DNA of 64,000 nt from JAGQVA01 sp041391725 (GCA_041391725.1 JAWKNL010000005.1:248001-312000), one strand, 5' to 3'; shown: positions 35,809 through 45,476, counted from the first letter of the stretch. Notes: generated by a model from the letters alone, not told the origin. A program made the numbers and translations.

Positions 35809-36441
35809 ATGATACGACTAACTACTTTTGTATTGCTTTTTTTGTCGGTTTGCCGCCTCGCCGGCCAAAAAAGTGACAAGCAATTTGTTCTCTTTGATGT
35901 TACATTTACCTACACCAAAGAAGACGCCGACAATTCCACCCCGAGCAAGTCGCATTATTACGTGACCGATGATTTGCTCAATCCCGACCGCCCGGTGGAC
36001 TGGACGGCTCCGGTGGATTTCCGAAACGGCACGGTGCATATCCGGGTGGAAGTACTGGAAAAGCCCCCCGGCAATTATCCCACTACCTGGAGCCTGTGTT
36101 ATATTCCCAACAAGGGGCAAAAAAACAACTACGGATGCACCAGCACGGGTATTTATACAGAAACCGGTGTGTTTGAGAAAGATGTACCCATGACGGAGTT
36201 CTGGGAAAATGAATCTATCATCTGGTCTGAGGGTATCCGTAGGATGGATCTGGTCATCAAAGACGACAGCGGCGGACAGGGCCATGCGCATAGAAGACCC
36301 GACCATGAGAATTATTTTCCCACCAAAGTGCGAATCACGATGGTGCAGGTAGCTGCCGGAGCCGTGTATGATCCTAAGCTTGTACCAGGCCTGAAAAAGC
36401 ACTCAGGAAAAAAAACAAAGCAGAGGAAAAAGGCTAATTGA
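35809..36441 (+). CDS. Secreted protein of unknown function
   Basis: About 210 residues from ATG 35809 (a TTG at 35803 is less likely). A signal peptide (MIRLTTFVLLFLSVCRLAG) precedes a mature domain rich in aromatic and acidic residues with FVLFDVTFTYTKEDADN, YYVTDDLLNPDRPVDWTAPV and a His-rich GQGHAHRRPDHENYFPTKV segment. The tail is strongly basic (KKHSGKKTKQRKKAN). No family recognised; the His cluster might bind metal. The 3' end overlaps the convergent gene by 8 bases. Confidence 0.6.
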   Translation: MIRLTTFVLLFLSVCRLAGQKSDKQFVLFDVTFTYTKEDADNSTPSKSHYYVTDDLLNPDRPVDWTAPVDFRNGTVHIRVEVLEKPPGNYPTTWSLCYIPNKGQKNNYGCTSTGIYTETGVFEKDVPMTEFWENESIIWSEGIRRMDLVIKDDSGGQGHAHRRPDHENYFPTKVRITMVQVAAGAVYDPKLVPGLKKHSGKKTKQRKKAN

Positions 36442-37024
36442 GTTCGTCTTTCATGTCGCAGAGAAGATGGACGATTTTGGTTACGGTTTTAAGGTCTTCC
36501 TCTGTTCTGAGCGGTCGGGTGAGGATAAAATTCATCGATTCGCCATCGAGGTAAAACAACCCCTCCGGAAGATCGCGGAAAGTATCGTGTATGCTGATTT
36601 TTACATTCTCCGAAAGAATCAGTCCGGCGAAAAGCATATCATTGGTTTCAATCACGATATCAGCCCCTATATCATGCCGCACCACAATGGATTTGTCATT
36701 GAAACTGATTTGCCTGAGCTCTTCAGAAAGATTTTTGCTGATTCTCAGCCATTTAAGGTTGGGATTGGTCATTGAGACAGAAAAACAGACAAAACCCGGG
36801 GCGGAAATCGCGGTGAATGGAATTACTTTGACCGGATAGCCGCGAAACCTGCCAAAAATGGTAAAATCATTGAAAGTGGAATACGCAATGTGAAGACTCA
36901 GCCGTTGGGCCAGGTCGCGGTGCAAATTTTCAATCCTGCGGTAGGTTCGGTAAATTCGAAGCCCCCATACGATTAATATGGCGACAACCAGCAGTAGTAC
37001 GAATAGAATCAGCGGAATAAGCAT
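36434..37024 (-). CDS. Membrane-anchored protein of unknown function
   Basis: 196 residues: one N-terminal membrane helix (LIPLILFVLLLVVAILIVWGL) followed by a soluble alpha/beta domain with FNDFTIFGRFRGYPVKVIPF and an NPNLKWLRISKNL segment. The family is not recognised. It stands between a secreted unknown protein (convergent, 8-base overlap) and an alpha/beta hydrolase (divergent, 27 bases apart). Confidence 0.6.
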   Translation of the reverse strand: MLIPLILFVLLLVVAILIVWGLRIYRTYRRIENLHRDLAQRLSLHIAYSTFNDFTIFGRFRGYPVKVIPFTAISAPGFVCFSVSMTNPNLKWLRISKNLSEELRQISFNDKSIVVRHDIGADIVIETNDMLFAGLILSENVKISIHDTFRDLPEGLFYLDGESMNFILTRPLRTEEDLKTVTKIVHLLCDMKDELN

Positions 37025-37051
37025 AAATTTCCCATTTCACCGGTAAAGTAA

Positions 37052-37750
37052 ATGAATCCTGACAATATCACAACGCCCGACCGCCGAATCATTTATGCAA
37101 TCCCCGGTCTGGGAACCGACGGGCGAATATTTTCGAAGCTGGACTTGCCCTATCAGTTGGAAATTCTCCAATGGCCTGAACCCGACCCTGGCGAAGATCT
37201 CCTTTCCTACACGCATAAAATAGCGAGCCAGATTCCGGATAAATCCCCTGTTACCCTGCTCGGGCTTTCATTTGGCGGGGTGATTGCACAAGAAATGGCC
37301 AGGATTCGCCCGGTAAAAAAAATCCTTCTGATTTCGTCGGTTATCTCTCCCTCAGAACTTCCATTCCACTTTCAGACGGCACGGCTACTGCCTTTTTACC
37401 GGCTTTCGCGCGGCAAGTGGCGTATCAGGATGTTGCCTTACTGGAGTCCGTTGTTTGGAATCAGGGACAGCGGTGAGCAAAAATTGTTACAGGAAATATT
37501 TTCTTCCTTTTCCGATACTTACCGGATGTGGGCAATCCACCGACTGGTAAACTGGCGGGGAAGTGTGCACGATGTGCCCATAGCGCGCCTTCACGGAGGA
37601 AAAGATAAAGTCTTTCCCCCTGGAAAAATCAGCGGCGGGGAAATTTTGAAGCATGGAAACCATTTTATGATTTATCAGAATGCTGATTTAATTACAGACT
37701 GGATTGTTCGGGAAATGGAACCCAACGGCAAATCCGGCCTTACCGTTTGA
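37052..37750 (+). CDS. Alpha/beta hydrolase
   Basis: A 232-residue cytosolic alpha/beta-hydrolase-fold protein. The nucleophile elbow is GLSFGG (Ser in TLLGLSFGGVIAQEMA), the acid is the Asp in LHGGKDKVFPP and the base is the His in KHGNHFMIY, in the expected order. The oxyanion region is AIPGLGTDGRIF. The likely activity is an esterase or thioesterase; the substrate is unknown. Confidence 0.85.
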   Translation: MNPDNITTPDRRIIYAIPGLGTDGRIFSKLDLPYQLEILQWPEPDPGEDLLSYTHKIASQIPDKSPVTLLGLSFGGVIAQEMARIRPVKKILLISSVISPSELPFHFQTARLLPFYRLSRGKWRIRMLPYWSPLFGIRDSGEQKLLQEIFSSFSDTYRMWAIHRLVNWRGSVHDVPIARLHGGKDKVFPPGKISGGEILKHGNHFMIYQNADLITDWIVREMEPNGKSGLTV

Positions 37751-37885
37751 ACCAATCAATTTACCATTCAATACATGCTTTTGGCGGGCGAGCCGATGAG
37801 GGGGGAATAAACACGAAAATCAGTGTACTTTTAAAGCAAATCTTACATCTGATTTTTTTGCAATCATCGAAAAAAACTACCCCCA

Positions 37886-39760
37886 ATGCAAAAATTTACC
37901 CGTTATTTGATTTTTCCCTTTTTCTTCTTGTACTTTTCTTACATCCAGGCCGGAGTCATCTACGTAAACCATGGTGCATCCGGAGCCGCCAACGGAACCT
38001 CCTGGGCAGATGCCTACACCACACTCCAGGCGGCGATTGATGCAGCAGCCTATTCCGGAGATGAAATCTGGGTTGCGGAAGGAACCTATTTCCCAACCAA
38101 AAATAACTCCGGCGCTGTGCCTGCTGACGCCCGGCAAAAAACCTTCCGCATTTATAAATCGATTTCCATTTATGGCGGATTTAACGGAACCGAAACCCTC
38201 CTCACTGAAAGAAATCCGAAAACAAATGAAACCATTCTGAGTGGTATTCAGGGCATTACAAATGTCTATCAGGTGGTGTACATTTCCAGCACCAGCAATA
38301 TTATCCTTGATGGATTTACGATCACAGGCGGTATTGCCAATGGAAGTTCGTCTTATTCCCACGGTGGTGGAATTTACCTTTCCAATGCGAATAACGTCTT
38401 GCTCCAAAATCTTCTGATTACGCAAAATGAAGGTGGAAACGGCGGAGGAATTTATAATGTCAACACCAGTGCAATCACTGTCAATCAGGTGCGTTTTCGT
38501 GGAAATGAAGCGATAAAAGGTGGCGCTATGTACAACGACAACACCAGTTCGATTACCGTAAAAAACAGTGTTTTATGCAACAACCATTCAGAGGAAGCTG
38601 GTGGCGCCATCTACAATAAATCGTTGAGTGTCTTTGGACTTATCAATTGTGTCTTTTCTTCAAATAGCACTTTGGGAAATGGCGGCGGTTGTTATAATAA
38701 CAGCATTAGTGCAATGACCATTACCAATAGTACATTTTATGGGAATAGTGCAGATGGAAACGGCGGAGGGTTTTATGTTGTGTCTTCCTCCAGTTGCGAG
38801 TTTTACAACAGTATATTCTGGGATAATATTGACCAGAGCGGAAGTACGGCTGCCAATTCACAAGCCTGGGCCAACAACTCCACCTCTGCTAAAACATCTT
38901 ACTACACGCTGATCAAAGGGTCAAACGGAAGTGGTGGAAGCTGGAGTTCTGCTTTTTCCGACGGCGGCCATAACCTTGATGCTAACCCTCTGTTTTTTGA
39001 TATTGACGGAAATGATAATTCCAGTTGCTCTGAAGACGACAACTTTGGTCTGAGCGCAGGTTCACCCTGTATCAATGCGGGTACCAATACCGCCCCCGGA
39101 ATTACCGCTTCAGATGCAGAAGGCGAAAGCCGTGTTCAGGCAGGAACCGTTGATCTTGGCCCGTTTGAAGGCATTGCTGATGCCGGATTCCCGGTAGAGT
39201 GGACATTTATTGAAGGAGATTGGGCATACACCAATTCCGGCCGGGTAGCAGCCCTGAGCTGGGGTACAGCCCAGGAAATCAACAACGATTATTTTGCTAT
39301 AGAGCGTACGGTTGCCGGGCAGGATTGGGAAGAAGTTGGGCGAATAGATGGTTCCGGTACTACGGATCGGTCTTCGGTTTATCATTTTGAAGATGCAGGC
39401 ATTCCTGTTGCAGCCGATGGCGTGGTATTTTCTTATCGCATCCGCCAGACAGATATTGATGGAAACTTCAGCTATAGCCAGACGGTAGAACTGGTTGTCG
39501 CTGATGCGGGGAAAGCCTCCTTCGCAGTTTATCCCAACCCTGCTTCCGGTCAGGTTACGCTGAATGCCTCGGTTGAGGGAGAAGAAAACCTCGACCTACT
39601 GCGAATTTTATCCCTCAATGGTCAGATAATGTACGAAGTCAGCCCTCAAACACAGAAATGGGAAGATACCATAGACGTTTCAAACCTGCCTGCGGGTATG
39701 TATTTTGCGCAGATGGTGTTTACCAATGGGCAAAAAAGTATCCGGCTTATGATTCGGTAA
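37886..39760 (+). CDS. Secreted right-handed beta-helix protein with T9SS sorting domain
   Basis: 624 residues. Signal peptide about 1-22 (LIFPFFFLYFSYIQAG). A DUF1565/choice-of-anchor-Q style beta-helix covers about 24-430, opening with VIYVNHGASGAANGTSWADA and carrying repeated GGGIYNVNTS / GGAMYNDNTS / GGGCYNNSIS coils. A fibronectin-like domain (about 435-540, FPVEWTFIEG ... YRIRQTDIDGNFSYSQ) follows, then a T9SS type A sorting domain (YPNPASGQVTLNA ... NLPAGMYFAQM). The same two C-terminal domains recur in the protein at 58671-60680. No catalytic site was identified; it is probably a glycan-binding or surface-structure protein. Confidence 0.85.
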   Translation: MQKFTRYLIFPFFFLYFSYIQAGVIYVNHGASGAANGTSWADAYTTLQAAIDAAAYSGDEIWVAEGTYFPTKNNSGAVPADARQKTFRIYKSISIYGGFNGTETLLTERNPKTNETILSGIQGITNVYQVVYISSTSNIILDGFTITGGIANGSSSYSHGGGIYLSNANNVLLQNLLITQNEGGNGGGIYNVNTSAITVNQVRFRGNEAIKGGAMYNDNTSSITVKNSVLCNNHSEEAGGAIYNKSLSVFGLINCVFSSNSTLGNGGGCYNNSISAMTITNSTFYGNSADGNGGGFYVVSSSSCEFYNSIFWDNIDQSGSTAANSQAWANNSTSAKTSYYTLIKGSNGSGGSWSSAFSDGGHNLDANPLFFDIDGNDNSSCSEDDNFGLSAGSPCINAGTNTAPGITASDAEGESRVQAGTVDLGPFEGIADAGFPVEWTFIEGDWAYTNSGRVAALSWGTAQEINNDYFAIERTVAGQDWEEVGRIDGSGTTDRSSVYHFEDAGIPVAADGVVFSYRIRQTDIDGNFSYSQTVELVVADAGKASFAVYPNPASGQVTLNASVEGEENLDLLRILSLNGQIMYEVSPQTQKWEDTIDVSNLPAGMYFAQMVFTNGQKSIRLMIR

Positions 39761-39782
39761 ATGGGTATAACTGAAATGAAAA

Positions 39783-39811
39783 AAGGCGGATCAACGATCC
39801 GCCTTTTTTAT
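39783..39811. terminator. Bidirectional rho-independent terminator
   Basis: GGCGGATC-AAC-GATCCGCC stem-loop (39785-39803) flanked by A-run and T-run. It serves both the beta-helix gene (plus) and the long polysaccharide operon ending at 39823 (minus). Confidence 0.85.
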
Positions 39812-39822
39812 TGATATTTTTG

Positions 39823-40764
39823 TCACACAATAAAAGGATGGCCTACCTTCATATTTGAAATTATCGGGCTGGTTCTGATTTTGTGTACCAGTTCGATCGA
39901 AGGTCGGGCATCTTCGATGCCGAATCCTCTGCCATCCAGAATGGCTTCGTACATCTTTGTATGGAGATCAGTAAAACCTTCTGAGAACTCAATTTCCTCG
40001 CCGTCATATTTGATGGAGCGGTAAGTAGGTTGTCCTTTGGCAGCAATTTCTTCCGGAAGATCACTTTTGTCAATGCTCAGAAACCAGGAGACCTCCGCAT
40101 TTTCGAGTTCCAGCATGCCACCCATTTTTGATTTTTCCCTGAGATACACTTCGCTGTGCTGGGGTTTGCCAAAGAGCCAGATCAGCATATCAAAGAAGTG
40201 GATGCCGATATTGGTGGCGATACCTCCTGATTTGTCTTCATCTCCCTTCCATGAGTAATGATACCACGGACCCCGGGAGGTGATATAGGTGAGTTCCAAC
40301 TGATATTTTTTGTCTCTTTTTTCGGAGTCAAATTTTTCTTTCAGTTTGATCAGCGATTCGTGTACGCGGAGCTGAAGGATATTATAAATTTTTCCCGAAC
40401 TTTCGGCTTCCAACTCTGCAAGGGCATCGAGGTGCCAGGGCGTAGCCACCAGGGGTTTTTCGCAGATCGCATCACATCCGACGCGCAGTGCAAGGCGGAT
40501 ATGGGCGTCGTGCAGGTAGTTGGGCGCGCAGATGGTGAGATAATCGACACCGGGGCGGTTGGGATCTCTTTTCAGCCTTTCGAGGTGGCGGTCAAACCGC
40601 TCAAATTCAGTAAAAAATGCCACATTGGAGGAATACCGATCCAGAATACCGACCGAGTCGTGAGGATCTACAGCCGCAACCAGCCGGTTGCCCGTATCAT
40701 GAATCGCTTTCAGGTGCCTGGGAGCAATGTAGCCGGCCACGCCGGTAATGGCAAAATATTTCAT
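39823..40764 (-). CDS. Gfo/Idh/MocA oxidoreductase, WbpB/WlbA-like UDP-HexNAc-uronate 3-dehydrogenase
   Basis: A 313-residue NAD-dependent oxidoreductase. The N-terminus FAITGVAGYIAPRHLKAIHD and the segments EFERFDRHLERLKR, ICAPNYLHDAHIRLAL and CEKPLVATPWHLDALAE match WbpB/WlbA closely. That enzyme oxidises C3 of UDP-GlcNAc-uronate on the way to 2,3-diamino-uronic acids. The catalytic Lys is in CEKPL. It is the last gene of the long minus-strand operon, 62 bases after the UDP-sugar 2-epimerase gene, which in Pseudomonas (WbpI) acts later in the same pathway. The WbpE and WbpD partners are not in the window. Confidence 0.85.
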   Translation of the reverse strand: MKYFAITGVAGYIAPRHLKAIHDTGNRLVAAVDPHDSVGILDRYSSNVAFFTEFERFDRHLERLKRDPNRPGVDYLTICAPNYLHDAHIRLALRVGCDAICEKPLVATPWHLDALAELEAESSGKIYNILQLRVHESLIKLKEKFDSEKRDKKYQLELTYITSRGPWYHYSWKGDEDKSGGIATNIGIHFFDMLIWLFGKPQHSEVYLREKSKMGGMLELENAEVSWFLSIDKSDLPEEIAAKGQPTYRSIKYDGEEIEFSEGFTDLHTKMYEAILDGRGFGIEDARPSIELVHKIRTSPIISNMKVGHPFIV

Positions 40765-40826
40765 ATGGGGGTAAGATAAAATTGGAAATTGAATATGTCA
40801 AGATGAAGATAAAAAGGATAATTTTC

Positions 40827-41956
40827 TCAGGGAAGTATCGCTGCTAAAATTATTTCTCCCGAATTTCCTCCACCAAAGAATTTTTGTGCTTCGGAAACGA
40901 AGGTCAGATTACCGGCCTTCGTTTTTTCCCACCAGTATTCTACCGCTTCGAGAATTTTTTCCGGCTCAGGGCCGGTGATGATATTTCCTCCGGCTTCTAC
41001 GGTTTCTACCCATTCGGTTTCGGTGCGAAGGGTGATGCAGGGACAGTCAAGGAAAAAGGCTTCTTTCTGAAGTCCACCTGAATCGGTCAGCGCAAATCGC
41101 GCATTGCCGACAAGTTCCAGCATTTCGAGGTATCCGACTGGTTCGCAGATCAGGAGTTGTGGCACTGCTTTCCAGTCGGGAAGCATTTTGGGCAACAGAT
41201 GAAATAGGCGGGGATGAAGCGGAAAAACGATGGGAAGCCGCATTTCGGCAACCTGATTGAGTGTATCGAGGATCGCTTTCAGTATGGCCGGATCGCTGGT
41301 GTTTTCGGCTCTGTGAATGGTAGCGACTGCATAACCACCGGGGGTGAGATGCATATCTGCCAGAATCGTGGATTTTTCGGCGGCTATTTTTCGGTTGTGA
41401 ATGACCGTATCGTACATGATGTCTCCCGTCAGAACAGATACCGACTCCAGGCCTTCATTCCGGAGGTTTTCCATGGCCGTTTCTGTAGGTGCCAGCAGAA
41501 TATTGGAAATATGGTCCGATACAATCCGGTTGATTTCTTCGGGCATGGCGCGGTTAAAGCTGCGGAGCCCGGCTTCGACATGGGCCAGCGGGATATGTAG
41601 TTTTACTGCTGCGAGCGCGGCGGCTGCGGTCGAGTTGGTATCACCGAAGATAACCACCATGTCGGGCTTCTCGTCGAGGAGCACTTTTTCAATGCCTATC
41701 AGCATTTTGCCGGTCTGTTCTCCGTGCGAGCCCGACCCTACTGATAGGTTAAAATCGGGATAAGGGATACCCAGATCGTCAAAAAATACATCCGACATTT
41801 TTGCCGTCATAATGCTGGCCGGTGTGAATGGTCTTGTGGACAATCTGTTGGTCCTGGTTTTCATTGGCCATGCAGAATGGCTCGGGTAAAAGGAGCAATT
41901 TTGATAAACTGGGGCCGTGCCCCAACGACGCTGATAATCTTAAACGGTTTGCTCAT
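40827..41956 (-). pseudogene. UDP-N-acetylglucosamine / UDP-diNAc-uronate 2-epimerase (WecB/WbpI family), 5' frameshifts
   Basis: From ATG 41956 the frame reads MSKPFKIISVVGARPQFIKI and APFTRAILH, then breaks. A second frame carries NENQDQQIVHKTIHTGQHYD. A third resumes at MSDVFFDDLGIPYPDFNL and stays open to 40827, with GSGSHGEQTGKML, GDTNSTAAAALAA, HVEAGLRSFNRAMPEEINR and LTDSGGLQKEA, the WecB-family motifs. The restored length (about 375) is normal. The breaks are single-base (near 41865 and at the A/T run 41798-41802). The start overlaps the upstream asparagine-synthase-like gene by 17 bases. The WbpB-like neighbour favours the WbpI substrate. An alternative shorter product beginning at 41864 would lack the N-terminal Rossmann strand. 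Confidence 0.75.
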
Positions 41957-43685
41957 AATTGGTTTTATCCGAAATAGTCTTGCGAAAGTGAACAGCATCC
42001 TCCTGTAAGAGTTGTGACATTTTTTCTATCAGGAGCATTCTCATGCCCAGAAGCGCGAAGTCTGTCCGGGCTTTTTCTATAGGTTTTTTTACAGATTTAA
42101 TAATTTGAGGTGAAATCTTTTTCCGCAGATTCCTCCGAAACTGATACAACCAGGTGTGAGAAGTATCGCGGGCGGATTGTTGAATCGGAGAGATCAGCAT
42201 TTGTTTCATGGAATGGTCAAATATCTCATTCCCGGATACCGATTGCAGGTACTCCAGTATGTAACGACTTACCTTTGGTTGGTTGGCAAAACTTTCTTCC
42301 GTTGCCAGGGCCTGACTGGAGGCAAAGGGAACTTTGGGATATTTTTTCCGGATAAGTTCTTTAAAGACGGCCTTCCGCAGGTGAACTTCGGCTGGCAACC
42401 CACCCAGAATGCTTACCAGTTGGCGGTTGATATAAGGATTTACCGTCTCTACATATCCGAGTTTGAGATCTGAAAGTGCGGTCTGAATAAAAGGGAAATA
42501 AAACATTCTGTCGAGGCGTACACTCCATGCGTTGAGTGATTCATTTTCCCTTTGTTGAAGCGAATCAGGAATACGTTGCCCGGGAAATTCGGAAACCCAT
42601 GTGGCAGAAAGATCCTTGTAGTCGCGCAGGGTGAGGAGGTAGTAGTTGTACCTCGCTTCAAAAGAATTGCCCGCGCTTCTGAGATCGAAGGTATGATCCC
42701 CTCTGATAATCCCGGCATTGCCCGATTCGAAAATATATTTCCAGGTGAAAAAGAGATCCATGTACCCGGTAATCTTATCGGTACGGCCCTCGCCATTGAT
42801 CAGAAACCTGCGGATCAGCTCTTCAATCTGGTCTGATAGATTTTTAATAGGCAAAAATTCAAAGTCCATACCGATCTGCGAAGCGAGTTCGCTGGCTACA
42901 ACCGTATCAGAGTCGGGAATAAGAATCGAGCCTGCTTTCCCCCAGCTCAGGCCTTTCATTTGGTTTACGTTGGGCAGGTAATAACATAATCCACGGCTGT
43001 CATATCCGCCAGAAAGTAACATCGTCCAGTATTGGGGGGTCAGTTTTATATTACCCACCGACTCCCTCAGTGTCTGATCGTAAAAGGTTTCTAATTTGGA
43101 GTGGGGAATGTGATTCTGAATAAAATGTATCGGATGCGTTTTTACATTGATTTTCCACTCTTTCCGGTCAAGCGTGAGCGCACTGTTTCCCTGAAGGTAT
43201 TGAATACGAGTGTCCCATGAAAGGCCGGGTCCTAATGTACCCGAAGACAGGAACCACGGATACACATTTTCATTGGGCTGATAGTTTTCGAGAAAATGAA
43301 TGATTGACCGTTGAGAAGTGGAAACAATCAGCCGCTGCGAATCAAAATAGTACCATACGGTTCGGGTTGCCAGCAGGTCTGTCAGTACTTCTATGGAATC
43401 ATTATTTGCTCTGAAAATCACATAATTCCCATCAGGTGCAGGGCTTTCCGGTTTCCACCAGGTTTCCTCTCCATCAAATAATTTTCCCAGACAGACCGAG
43501 TCTTCGTGGTATTTCAGGATTGCGGACGGATTGAGAATGCCCCAATGCAGATTTCCCTGACTATGGATCAGGGGCGCGTTGGGGTTCATATCATCGGGTA
43601 GCAATCGTTGAAATACTGAATGTATTTTCCTGGAAAAGTCTGGAATTTTGGAGTCTCTGGTACAAATCAGAAGAATTTTTGACAT
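41940..43685 (-). CDS. Asparagine-synthase-like (AANH superfamily) protein, copy B
   Basis: 581 residues. The C-terminal half has the ATP-pyrophosphatase loop LLSGGYDSRGL (about residue 220), as in asparagine synthetase B, and a downstream GRTDKITGYMDLF segment where AsnB binds its substrate. The N-terminal region resembles the Ntn glutaminase fold (SSGTLGPGLSWDTRIQYLQG, STSQRSI) but the protein begins MSK, without the Cys at position 2 needed for glutamine hydrolysis. It therefore likely uses ammonia or another donor, or forms a different acyl-adenylate product. It is a diverged paralogue of the adjacent gene at 43744. Context suggests amidation of a uronic acid or another sugar modification. 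Confidence 0.75.
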   Translation of the reverse strand: MSKILLICTRDSKIPDFSRKIHSVFQRLLPDDMNPNAPLIHSQGNLHWGILNPSAILKYHEDSVCLGKLFDGEETWWKPESPAPDGNYVIFRANNDSIEVLTDLLATRTVWYYFDSQRLIVSTSQRSIIHFLENYQPNENVYPWFLSSGTLGPGLSWDTRIQYLQGNSALTLDRKEWKINVKTHPIHFIQNHIPHSKLETFYDQTLRESVGNIKLTPQYWTMLLSGGYDSRGLCYYLPNVNQMKGLSWGKAGSILIPDSDTVVASELASQIGMDFEFLPIKNLSDQIEELIRRFLINGEGRTDKITGYMDLFFTWKYIFESGNAGIIRGDHTFDLRSAGNSFEARYNYYLLTLRDYKDLSATWVSEFPGQRIPDSLQQRENESLNAWSVRLDRMFYFPFIQTALSDLKLGYVETVNPYINRQLVSILGGLPAEVHLRKAVFKELIRKKYPKVPFASSQALATEESFANQPKVSRYILEYLQSVSGNEIFDHSMKQMLISPIQQSARDTSHTWLYQFRRNLRKKISPQIIKSVKKPIEKARTDFALLGMRMLLIEKMSQLLQEDAVHFRKTISDKTNYEQTV

Positions 43686-43743
43686 GTAGTTTTGTGTATA
43701 ATGAATTCCTGTGCTTCATTAATTTAGGGAAATTATGAATTAT

Positions 43744-45474
43744 TTATTGATAAATCATAGACTCCGTCTTGGACTGGTGGGTAGAAAAATCCTTTGCTGC
43801 CCGGAGGCAGAGTACGGCACGAAATGCTACCAGATTCAAATTGATTTCTGCAGGCAGGGCTTTTTTGCCAAAACTCTTGATATTTTTGATCCCGAGCCGC
43901 TCCTTCAGGCCTTTGAGAAATTTTTTCTTCTCGCTTTTCTTGTTAAGATCACTGTTTGCTATCCTCAACCGGGAAATCAGAAACTGGAGAATCTCATCCG
44001 GGAGAACATGCTTATTCAATCCTGCCTTCAGTTCCCGCTCAATAAAAGCCACTGCCTCAGGGGTAGCAATCAGATCGGCAATTTTATGGCTGGCATTATA
44101 GGTAGCAAATGGAATATCGGGGGTTTTTAAAGTGACAATTTCCTTAAACAATACCTTTTTAAACCTGTACTCGTCAGGTAAAGAATAGGCATTTTCAATC
44201 ACCGGCCTGCTCAGAAACGGCGAACACATTTCCAGATAACAGGTCTTAATGGTATTGAGCGCAGCCTGAAGATACGGAAGCCGGAAGCTGTGATACAACC
44301 TTGCACTCCAGTCTATGAGCGACTCCCCTTGTTTCAGCCAGAGGCCTTCAGGCCATGTGAGCTTGGCAAGACCGTATTTCTCAAAAATGCGGGTATTGCT
44401 GTACTGATCCAGCCCGATAATACCATTTACTTTGATCGTGTCTTCAATAGAATGGATATTTTTGGTCTCATATACCTGGTCTGCGCGCAACATTCCCTCT
44501 ACGCCGGATTCGAAAAGCTGGCGCCAGAGATCAAGCCCGTCGCTATAGCCGGCAATGTGATCGGTGCGACCATCGGAGGCGGTAAAGAACCGATTGAATA
44601 AAGTTTCAAACGAAACTTTGGCATCAAGGGTAAAAAAGCGGAAAGGGAGGTTGAAATGCTCGGTCAGGGATCGGGCTACATAAGCATCGCTGAGGTGATG
44701 GTCAAGTACATTTGACAATCCCCAGGTCACACATTTAATTTTCCTTCTGTTGTGAAGATAAAGCAGCAAAGCCCGGCTGTCGTATCCACCTGAAAGCGAT
44801 ATTACCCATTTATCTTCCGGAAAAGACATCGACCCGATGGTCTCCTCCAGTACCTCATCTGTAAGATTGCGGTGATAGGCCAGTTCGCCTTCCTGAATAT
44901 TCAGCCCGATCTCGGGGGTGGTGGCTGTAACTTTCCAGTTCTCCCGGTCGAGTACTACTGTACCATCCGGAGAAACGCTTTTCAGCCTTTTATCCCAGGC
45001 AAAACCCGGGCCGAGCGTACCGGTCGATAGCATCCAGGGAAGTACGTCCCGGTTGAGTTCAAATCCATTCAGAAAAAGTAAAATCGCCCGCTGGCTGGTG
45101 GATGCGATAAAAGTACTGTTGTCATGGTAATACCAGATGGTCTGAGAAGCCACCATATCTGTTACCAGTTCGACATGCCCGGCATCAAATCTGAACAGGG
45201 AAAAAGAACCGATAGGTTTGGGGTCAAATGGCTTATCCCAGCGGACGCCATCGTCTGCAAACGCTGCTCCCAGGCAAACAGCGTTTGCCGTTTTACCTAC
45301 AATGGAAACAGGGTTTATAATTGCATACTCCAGATTCTCGTCCACAGCCAGAATTTCTGCCGGATTCGGAGTTATATTATCGGGTATTATCTGCGAAGAT
45401 ATATATGCTCCAAGTTCAGGGGAAAGCAGTGGTGCAGTATCTTCCTTTCTGCAGATGAGAAGGAATTTTGCCAT
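43744..45474 (-). CDS. Asparagine-synthase-like (AANH superfamily) protein, copy A
   Basis: 576 residues, same layout as copy B: N-terminal glutaminase-like fold starting MAK (no Cys2), the segment LSTGTLGPGFAWDKRLKSVS, the PP-loop SLSGGYDSRALLLYLH and the motif GRTDHIAGYSDGLDLWRQLF. Shared features with copy B (STSQRAI, DMVASQTIWYYHDNS versus DLLATRTVWYYFDSQ) show a tandem duplication followed by strong divergence. It follows the GT2 gene by only 2 bases, so it belongs to the same operon. The predicted chemistry is ATP-dependent amide or related bond formation on an unknown sugar acid. Confidence 0.75.
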   Translation of the reverse strand: MAKFLLICRKEDTAPLLSPELGAYISSQIIPDNITPNPAEILAVDENLEYAIINPVSIVGKTANAVCLGAAFADDGVRWDKPFDPKPIGSFSLFRFDAGHVELVTDMVASQTIWYYHDNSTFIASTSQRAILLFLNGFELNRDVLPWMLSTGTLGPGFAWDKRLKSVSPDGTVVLDRENWKVTATTPEIGLNIQEGELAYHRNLTDEVLEETIGSMSFPEDKWVISLSGGYDSRALLLYLHNRRKIKCVTWGLSNVLDHHLSDAYVARSLTEHFNLPFRFFTLDAKVSFETLFNRFFTASDGRTDHIAGYSDGLDLWRQLFESGVEGMLRADQVYETKNIHSIEDTIKVNGIIGLDQYSNTRIFEKYGLAKLTWPEGLWLKQGESLIDWSARLYHSFRLPYLQAALNTIKTCYLEMCSPFLSRPVIENAYSLPDEYRFKKVLFKEIVTLKTPDIPFATYNASHKIADLIATPEAVAFIERELKAGLNKHVLPDEILQFLISRLRIANSDLNKKSEKKKFLKGLKERLGIKNIKSFGKKALPAEINLNLVAFRAVLCLRAAKDFSTHQSKTESMIYQ

Positions 45475-45476
45475 GG

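Noticed and set aside
37747..38040. A 97-codon open frame starting at the alpha/beta hydrolase stop
   Set aside because: It runs into the beta-helix gene in another frame and shows no motif, so the true start of the next gene is 37886.
40827..41864. An intact 345-residue 2-epimerase starting at 41864
   Set aside because: This start lacks the conserved VVGARPQF Rossmann strand, which is present upstream in another frame beginning at 41956, so the gene is better described as frameshifted.
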